A stretch of 58,495 nucleotides of DNA from Bryobacterales bacterium (lineage in GTDB: Bacteria > Acidobacteriota > Terriglobia > Bryobacterales > Bryobacteraceae). Below, piece after piece: positions 54,423-58,495 of the stretch (position 1 is its first letter; the number at the start of each line of letters is the position of its first letter). The stretch covers positions 1-58,495 of the forward strand of contig JAEUQE010000019.1 in NCBI GenBank assembly GCA_016789785.1. The letters run 5' to 3'. Below the pieces are notes generated by a model. The model ran no database searches and was not told the origin of the DNA. It worked only from the letters and a program-made list of their open reading frames with translations. The position numbers and the translations under genes are program-made.

Positions 54423-54520
54423 TCATCACCTCAATGTCATTGACCCCAGCGGAAAACAGGGGCGAACGGTGGTGACAGAAGGACCGTGACAGCACACCGT
54501 CCGAAGATGGATTTAGAAAC

Positions 54521-54547
54521 ATTATATTGCAATACTGTACCGATCAA
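54521..54547 (-). promoter_or_regulatory. Candidate promoter of the TonB receptor gene
   Basis: On the minus strand a perfect -10 hexamer TATAAT (54526-54521) is preceded by TTGATC (54547-54542) with a 15-base spacer; GATTGA gives 17. It is AT-rich in a GC-rich genome and about 100 bases before the receptor ATG, a plausible leader length. Confidence 0.5.
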
Positions 54548-54640
54548 TCATGTTTTGTCCGGCATCGGGATTCTCTGGGGATTGGGATGGGATTTCCGAG
54601 GTTTGGGTCTTGCGTGGAGCGGAGGGGCCTGAAAGGAGTG

Positions 54641-54668
54641 AAGCCCCGGATCTGGGAATCCGGGGCTT
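54641..54668. terminator. Strong 11-bp hairpin (terminator-like or part of an RNA)
   Basis: AAGCCCCGGAT (54641-54651), loop CTGGGA, ATCCGGGGCTT (54658-54668): a perfect 11-bp stem. No strong T-run follows on either strand (minus: CACTCCTTT). It could end the LysM transcript on the minus strand. A second GGGGCT at 54676-54681 could pair with the same AGCCCC, so alternate folds are possible. Confidence 0.55.
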
Positions 54669-54686
54669 CTGTAGAGGGGCTATACT

Positions 54687-54738
54687 GCGGCGAGCTGGGT
54701 CTCGCCGCCGAGGATGCTAGTAAGTCGATGACGACTTA
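54687..54738. ncRNA. Two further hairpins, possible structured RNA (candidate)
   Basis: GCGGCGAG/CTCGCCGC (54687-54694 and 54701-54708, loop CTGGGT) and TAAGTCG/CGACTTA (54721-54727 and 54732-54738, four-base loop). With the 11-bp stem to the left they form three perfect hairpins in about 100 bases. Two of the loops share CTGGG. A sigma-54-like element precedes them on the minus strand. I do not recognise a known RNA family. Confidence 0.3.
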
Positions 54739-54754
54739 GAATTGCCATATATAG

Positions 54755-54770
54755 TGCATCCGGCGTGCCA
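54755..54770 (-). promoter_or_regulatory. Sigma-54-like -24/-12 element
   Basis: The minus strand reads TGGCACG-N4-ATGCA, with GG and GC separated by exactly ten bases (GG 54769-54768, GC 54757-54756). It differs from consensus mainly by A for T before TGC. It faces the hairpin cluster and the receptor gene. No activator gene is in the window, so this is a pattern match only. Confidence 0.35.
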
Positions 54771-54957
54771 AACCCGAAACGGCCGAAAATAGGCACTTTT
54801 CGAGGTTTTTCGCGAGACTGCGCAACCGGGCCCAGAAAGGCATTTGCCCCAATCGTGCAACTTGGCGCACCCACTTGTTTCCCATCCCCACCCCACCTGC
54901 CCCAACCCAGCAGAGCTTCCAGGTGGGCCGGCTCGCGGAGTCAGGATCGCCTCGGGG

Positions 54958-56232
54958 CTACCGCCAATTCTTGCCGCGGCTCCGCGCATCGGACAACTGC
55001 TGCGAACTGTAGTTCTTGATACTGGGCACGGTCAACTTCTGATTGGGCACGATCTTGTTCGGATCGGGCCCGACTACGCTACGGTTGGCGTCATAGAGAA
55101 TCGGCCATAGCAGCACATCGCCCCAGAACCTGCCCGAAATCAGCGACAGGCTATCGCCGGACTTGACCACATACACTTGCCCGCCTCCGCCGCCGCCTCC
55201 ATTGCCTCCTCCGTTGCCGCCATTTCCCGATCCGCCGCCCGCCCCGCCGCCTGGCGCTCCCGCACTGGGCCCACCACTGCCCGGCCCGCCCGCTCCCGGC
55301 TGTTTGCCCGGTTTCGACTGCTGTTGCTGTTGACCCGCCAGCGTCTCCACGCGGTTGGTGAAGTCGAAGTCTTTCGGTGGAAGCAGGCGCGCCGTGAATG
55401 TGCCGTCCAGTTCCCGCTCCGCAACTGGCGTCTTGATGTAGCCTCCGTTGTTGAACTCGTGAAACCAACGGCTGTTCGTGTTGCAGTCGATCTTACAGAG
55501 CAGAACGTGACTGTAGTGCCGCCATACCAGGTACACACTGATCTCGTCTTCCCGTGTCAGCAGGAAGTCGCGTAGCGTCTCACCGCTGACGCCTTCCATT
55601 TCCACCTGACCGTTCTTGCACTTCTGCGCTCCCAATGCGTCGGCGATCTTCGGCCCGGAGTGCCCCGTGCTCAGGTCGGGATATCGCGGCCCCTTGCCGG
55701 GGATGTAGGGGAACTTGTCGCAGTAAAGCGCCTCGGGAAACGTGGTGCAATCGAAACCCCGCATCGCCGGCTTCGTCTCGAAGCCTCCAGCGATGAAAAA
55801 GTAACGCACACCGTCATACACATCCGAGAACACACGCCCCCAACCGTTGCCCGGGTAGGTGAGCACCGGCACCTCATTGCTGATCTTCCTCGTGTTGGTC
55901 GGCCACCACATCGGCTGCACAGTCGTGCGGATCTGCTTCACGTTGGAGGTGACCGTCGACGCCCCACCCTCGGCAACCAGCCAGCAATCCACGTCCTGCC
56001 CCCACTTCACACAGCGGCGGAAGAGCCGGAGGAGTTCGGGCAACTGTACACCCTTGTTCCAGGTCCGAAAAACCTCCATGCGATTCGATGGCTGGTCGAC
56101 ACAGAGATACACCCGCGATCCTGTGGGGACCGAGCCACCATAGGTCACCTGGTAGACCGTGGCCGATTCGTACCTTGCATCCTCATTCGGATAGCTCTGA
56201 ATACTGTTGAAATAGAGACTGTAGTTCGACAT
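54958..56232 (-). CDS. Unknown domain with Cys/His centre, Gly-rich linker and C-terminal LysM
   Basis: A 424-residue protein with no signal peptide. Residues 1-300 form a globular domain I cannot name. Cys162 in RGFDCTTFPEAL and His242 in HYSHVLLCKID could be a papain/NlpC-like pair. A Gln run and a Gly/Pro/Ser linker follow (about 301-351). The LysM repeat (352-402, YVVKSGDSLSLISGRFWGDVLLWPILYDAN) is of the type seen in phage-tail and injection-system baseplate proteins as well as in wall hydrolases. The tail is basic. It may be a cell-wall amidase or effector; that is inference. Confidence 0.6.
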   Translation of the reverse strand: MSNYSLYFNSIQSYPNEDARYESATVYQVTYGGSVPTGSRVYLCVDQPSNRMEVFRTWNKGVQLPELLRLFRRCVKWGQDVDCWLVAEGGASTVTSNVKQIRTTVQPMWWPTNTRKISNEVPVLTYPGNGWGRVFSDVYDGVRYFFIAGGFETKPAMRGFDCTTFPEALYCDKFPYIPGKGPRYPDLSTGHSGPKIADALGAQKCKNGQVEMEGVSGETLRDFLLTREDEISVYLVWRHYSHVLLCKIDCNTNSRWFHEFNNGGYIKTPVAERELDGTFTARLLPPKDFDFTNRVETLAGQQQQQSKPGKQPGAGGPGSGGPSAGAPGGGAGGGSGNGGNGGGNGGGGGGGQVYVVKSGDSLSLISGRFWGDVLLWPILYDANRSVVGPDPNKIVPNQKLTVPSIKNYSSQQLSDARSRGKNWR

Positions 56233-56416
56233 CCAACCTCTCCTCCGCGCGCCCTCTCAGTGTGAAGGCCGCGGACCCGCCAATGCCCAACAGGTCCGCG
56301 ACCTCCGCCCATGCCGGTTTTCCCGGGGTTTGTCGCCTTGCCCGGCTGTATCCGCCGGTTTACGAAGGGATAACGTGGAGCCTGGCCAACCGGAAGAAAG
56401 CGCCCGGAAAGAAATT

Positions 56417-58360
56417 CTACATGTACGCCGGCACTGCGATTCCCAGCACCCCCAGTGTCGACTCGAGTTGACGCTGGAAGTACTGCGTGGTCCACAGCAA
56501 CAGCGCCCGCTTTTCGGGATTCTCCTCCGTTAGCACCGGATAGTCATGATAGAAACTGTTGAAGCCCTGCGCCAGCGTGAACGCGTAGCGCGACACGTTT
56601 GACGGTTCCCCCGTCGCCACGCTGCGCTCAATCGCCAGACCCGCCTTGGACGCGGCCAGCAGCAACTGCCAGAAATCCTCGCCCGCGAGTTGCCGCGCCA
56701 TCGCCTCCTGCGGAAGCACCGCCGCAAAGTCAGGCATCGTCCCGCCGCGCTCTTCCAGCTTCTTCAGAATCTTCCGCGCCCGCACCGCCGCATACTGCAC
56801 GTAGGGGCCGGTGTCGCCCTCGAAACTCAGCGCTTCCTGGAAATCGAAGGCGATCACGGTGTTGCGCGTGAACTTCAACAGGAAGTAGCGGAGCGCTCCG
56901 GTCGCGATCTGTTCCGCCACCAGACGCCGTTCCTCTGCCGGCGCTTCCGCATTGCGCGAGTCCACTTCGCGCTGCGCTGTCTCAATGAGCTTGTCGATCA
57001 GATCATCGGCCTTCACGCCCAAGCCCTTGCGCCCCGACACTTCGATATAGGGCCGCTTGCGATCTTCCTCAGACAGCTCGATACCCAACTCGACGCAGGT
57101 CCGCGGACTTAGCGCCACCATCTCATAGCTGAAGTGCACGGAGCGATCGGCCTGGTCGTTGTAGCCGAGTTGCCGCAGACCCGCCACCACCACGTCCTGC
57201 AGGTACGACTGCCGCGAGTCGATCACGTTGTACACCTGCGTGCCGTTGCCGAACGAGGGCGCACCTTCCGATGGCGTCGTGGTCGAGACCCAAATCTTGT
57301 GCCCGTCTTCGTAAGTCTTCAGCACACTGTAGTAGAAGTCCTTGCCCAGCAGACCGAACTTCCACATCTGATACGCGATGTCCTTGCCGACGTAGGTCAC
57401 CGTGCCGTTGGAACGTACGATCACCTTGCCGTCCTCTTCCTCGGCATCCTCGCTGAAGGCGGCGCCAGGCATCACCCAGCAGCCCTTGTTCTTGCCCTCG
57501 GTTTCGAGATAGATGGCCTTGCGTTCCTTCAACTGCTCGAAGGCTTGCGCCCAGAACTTCAAATGGAGAATCTCGCTCTCACGCGGTAGCACATCGTAGG
57601 TGATCCCGAGCCGCCGCATCGTCGCCAGGTGGCACTCCACAATGGCATCCGCCACGATATGACCGATCTCGGCAATGTCGCCATGACCCTCTTCAATCGC
57701 GTGCAGCGTGCTCTTGCGCCATTCCAGGCTCTCCGGATGATCCTTGTAGTATTGCGAGGTGCGCGCATAGAGGTCCCAGCAGAGATAATCGAAGCGCGTG
57801 GTACGGATGAGTTCCTGGACATCGGCCGGCGATTTCTTCTCCAGGTAGCAAAAGCCGACCACCACGTCGGCGACTTGCACGCCTGTGTTGTCGATGTAGT
57901 TCTGCACCTCCACCGGATGGCCGGTCTCGCGCAGCACGCGCACAAACGTATCGCCGAGCACGGAGTTCCGCAGATGGCCGATGTGGGCCGCCTTGTTCGG
58001 ATTGATGTTGGTGTGCTCGACGATGATCTTGCCGGGCTTGGGCTCCGGCCGCGCGGCCGCGGACATGAGCAGTTCGCGCCCGTAGACGCCGCGGTCGAGC
58101 CGCACGTTGATGTAGCCATTGCCGGCGATCTCGAGTGCGCTGACACCTTCGATTGGGCCGATGCCGTCGACGATCTCCTGCGCGATCGCCTTGGGCGCTT
58201 TCTTCAATTGCCGCGCGAGTTGGAACGCCGCGGGGATGGCGAGTTCGCCGAAGCTTGCCTGCTTAGGCTGCTCCATGGCGACCGGCATGTCGGCGCCATA
58301 TCGGACTTGGAGGAATGCTTGGAATGCGGTCTGAATCCGCTTTTCGAACAGATGGAACAC
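56417..58360 (-). CDS. argS: Arginyl-tRNA synthetase
   Basis: A 647-residue class I synthetase. The Arg-tRNA N domain (about 1-110) precedes the HIGH motif in NPNKAAHIGHLRNS. The KMSKS-like region is SGRKGLGVK, and the DALR anticodon domain covers the last about 110 residues (ALRYFLLKF, FEGDTGPYVQYAAVRARKI). The start is GTG 58360 (MFHLFEKRIQ); a stop lies just upstream in frame, excluding longer forms. A 184-base gap separates it from the LysM gene, with nothing I can identify. Confidence 0.95.
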   Translation of the reverse strand: MFHLFEKRIQTAFQAFLQVRYGADMPVAMEQPKQASFGELAIPAAFQLARQLKKAPKAIAQEIVDGIGPIEGVSALEIAGNGYINVRLDRGVYGRELLMSAAARPEPKPGKIIVEHTNINPNKAAHIGHLRNSVLGDTFVRVLRETGHPVEVQNYIDNTGVQVADVVVGFCYLEKKSPADVQELIRTTRFDYLCWDLYARTSQYYKDHPESLEWRKSTLHAIEEGHGDIAEIGHIVADAIVECHLATMRRLGITYDVLPRESEILHLKFWAQAFEQLKERKAIYLETEGKNKGCWVMPGAAFSEDAEEEDGKVIVRSNGTVTYVGKDIAYQMWKFGLLGKDFYYSVLKTYEDGHKIWVSTTTPSEGAPSFGNGTQVYNVIDSRQSYLQDVVVAGLRQLGYNDQADRSVHFSYEMVALSPRTCVELGIELSEEDRKRPYIEVSGRKGLGVKADDLIDKLIETAQREVDSRNAEAPAEERRLVAEQIATGALRYFLLKFTRNTVIAFDFQEALSFEGDTGPYVQYAAVRARKILKKLEERGGTMPDFAAVLPQEAMARQLAGEDFWQLLLAASKAGLAIERSVATGEPSNVSRYAFTLAQGFNSFYHDYPVLTEENPEKRALLLWTTQYFQRQLESTLGVLGIAVPAYM

Positions 58361-58495
58361 ACTTCATGGTAACAAGCGTGCGCGGGCTCTCGTGAAATCC
58401 ACTCTTCAATGGACCTGTGTCGTATGGCGGAATCGCGAGTAAGGCATTTCGCTTGCACGGCAGGCTGATTGAGACAACCCCCAGCCACTCGCGTT

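Larger units (their letters stand above)
54423..54957. other. Intergenic region before the TonB receptor
   Basis: 535 bases between two minus-strand genes. It holds a TATAAT promoter, three hairpins and a sigma-54-like element, listed separately. From 54771 to 54957 I see no ORF of quality and no repeat; short reading frames there lack ribosome sites and look random. Confidence 0.5.

Noticed and set aside
55177..55320. GC-rich simple repeat as a microsatellite
   Set aside because: It codes for the in-frame Gly/Pro linker of the LysM protein, with mixed codons.
1..58495. CRISPR arrays, tRNAs, insertion sequences or prophage
   Set aside because: I saw no regularly spaced repeats, cloverleaf patterns, transposase or integrase motifs in reading the window; this was by eye, without a search tool.

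Overview
The window is 58.5 kb of GC-rich bacterial chromosome, densely coding. I infer an Acidobacteriota genome, probably near Bryobacter or Solibacter. The basis is the gene style: an Oar-type TonB-dependent receptor with a carboxypeptidase-regulatory N-terminus, a secreted cytochrome c/PHM-like monooxygenase fusion, Tat-exported Gfo/Idh/MocA and enolase-superfamily enzymes, SpoIIE-type phosphatases and many secreted hydrolases. I saw no tRNA, rRNA, CRISPR array, transposase, integrase or phage gene.

Layout, left to right. (1) 1-5.4 kb: truncated Ser/Thr kinase, then ftsY-ribD-ribE, a haem/copper secreted enzyme and a DHH phosphoesterase. (2) 5.4-6.1 kb: a promoter with a dyad, a 20-codon leader ORF whose stop lies in a terminator-like hairpin loop, then a small Cys-rich protein. 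(3) 6.3-18.2 kb: aminotransferase, outer-membrane protein, lone receiver, enolase-superfamily enzyme, RsbU-type phosphatase preceded by the deletion relic of an alpha/beta hydrolase, lytic transglycosylase, esterase and S9 peptidase. (4) 18.2-27.7 kb: an M14-like candidate, DinB, ankyrin protein, fatty-acid hydroxylase, beta-propeller plus polysaccharide deacetylase, MGDG-synthase-like glycosyltransferase, SASA esterase, cyclophilin, a DUF6282-like hydrolase and a sugar isomerase. (5) 27.7-36.7 kb: cydAB, gamma carbonic anhydrase-hisS-aspS, nth, a TMTC-like membrane protein and an SRPBCC protein. (6) 36.6-39.2 kb: a roughly 700-codon gene broken by an internal inversion, next to a GNAT acetyltransferase. 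(7) 39.2-44.1 kb: two histidine kinases and a NarL regulator. (8) 44.1-49.4 kb: a divergent oxidoreductase/glycoside hydrolase pair, HtrA protease and coaE. (9) 49.5-58.4 kb: small genes, a SEC-C protein, the large TonB receptor, an intergenic region with three hairpins and a sigma-54-like element, a LysM protein with a possible Cys-His centre, and argS.

The strongest unusual signal is the inversion at about 37066-37659. A 594-bp stretch of convincing protein sequence lies on the plus strand, between the N-terminal and C-terminal parts of a minus-strand gene. Flipping it on paper restores one reading frame of about 698 residues, apart from 1-2 bases at one joint. Short imperfect inverted matches sit at the ends. 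It could be an invertible segment, a fixed pseudogenising inversion or an assembly error; the sequence alone does not decide. Secondary leads are the leader-ORF attenuator, the hairpin cluster before the TonB receptor, the LysM protein and the hydrolase relic.
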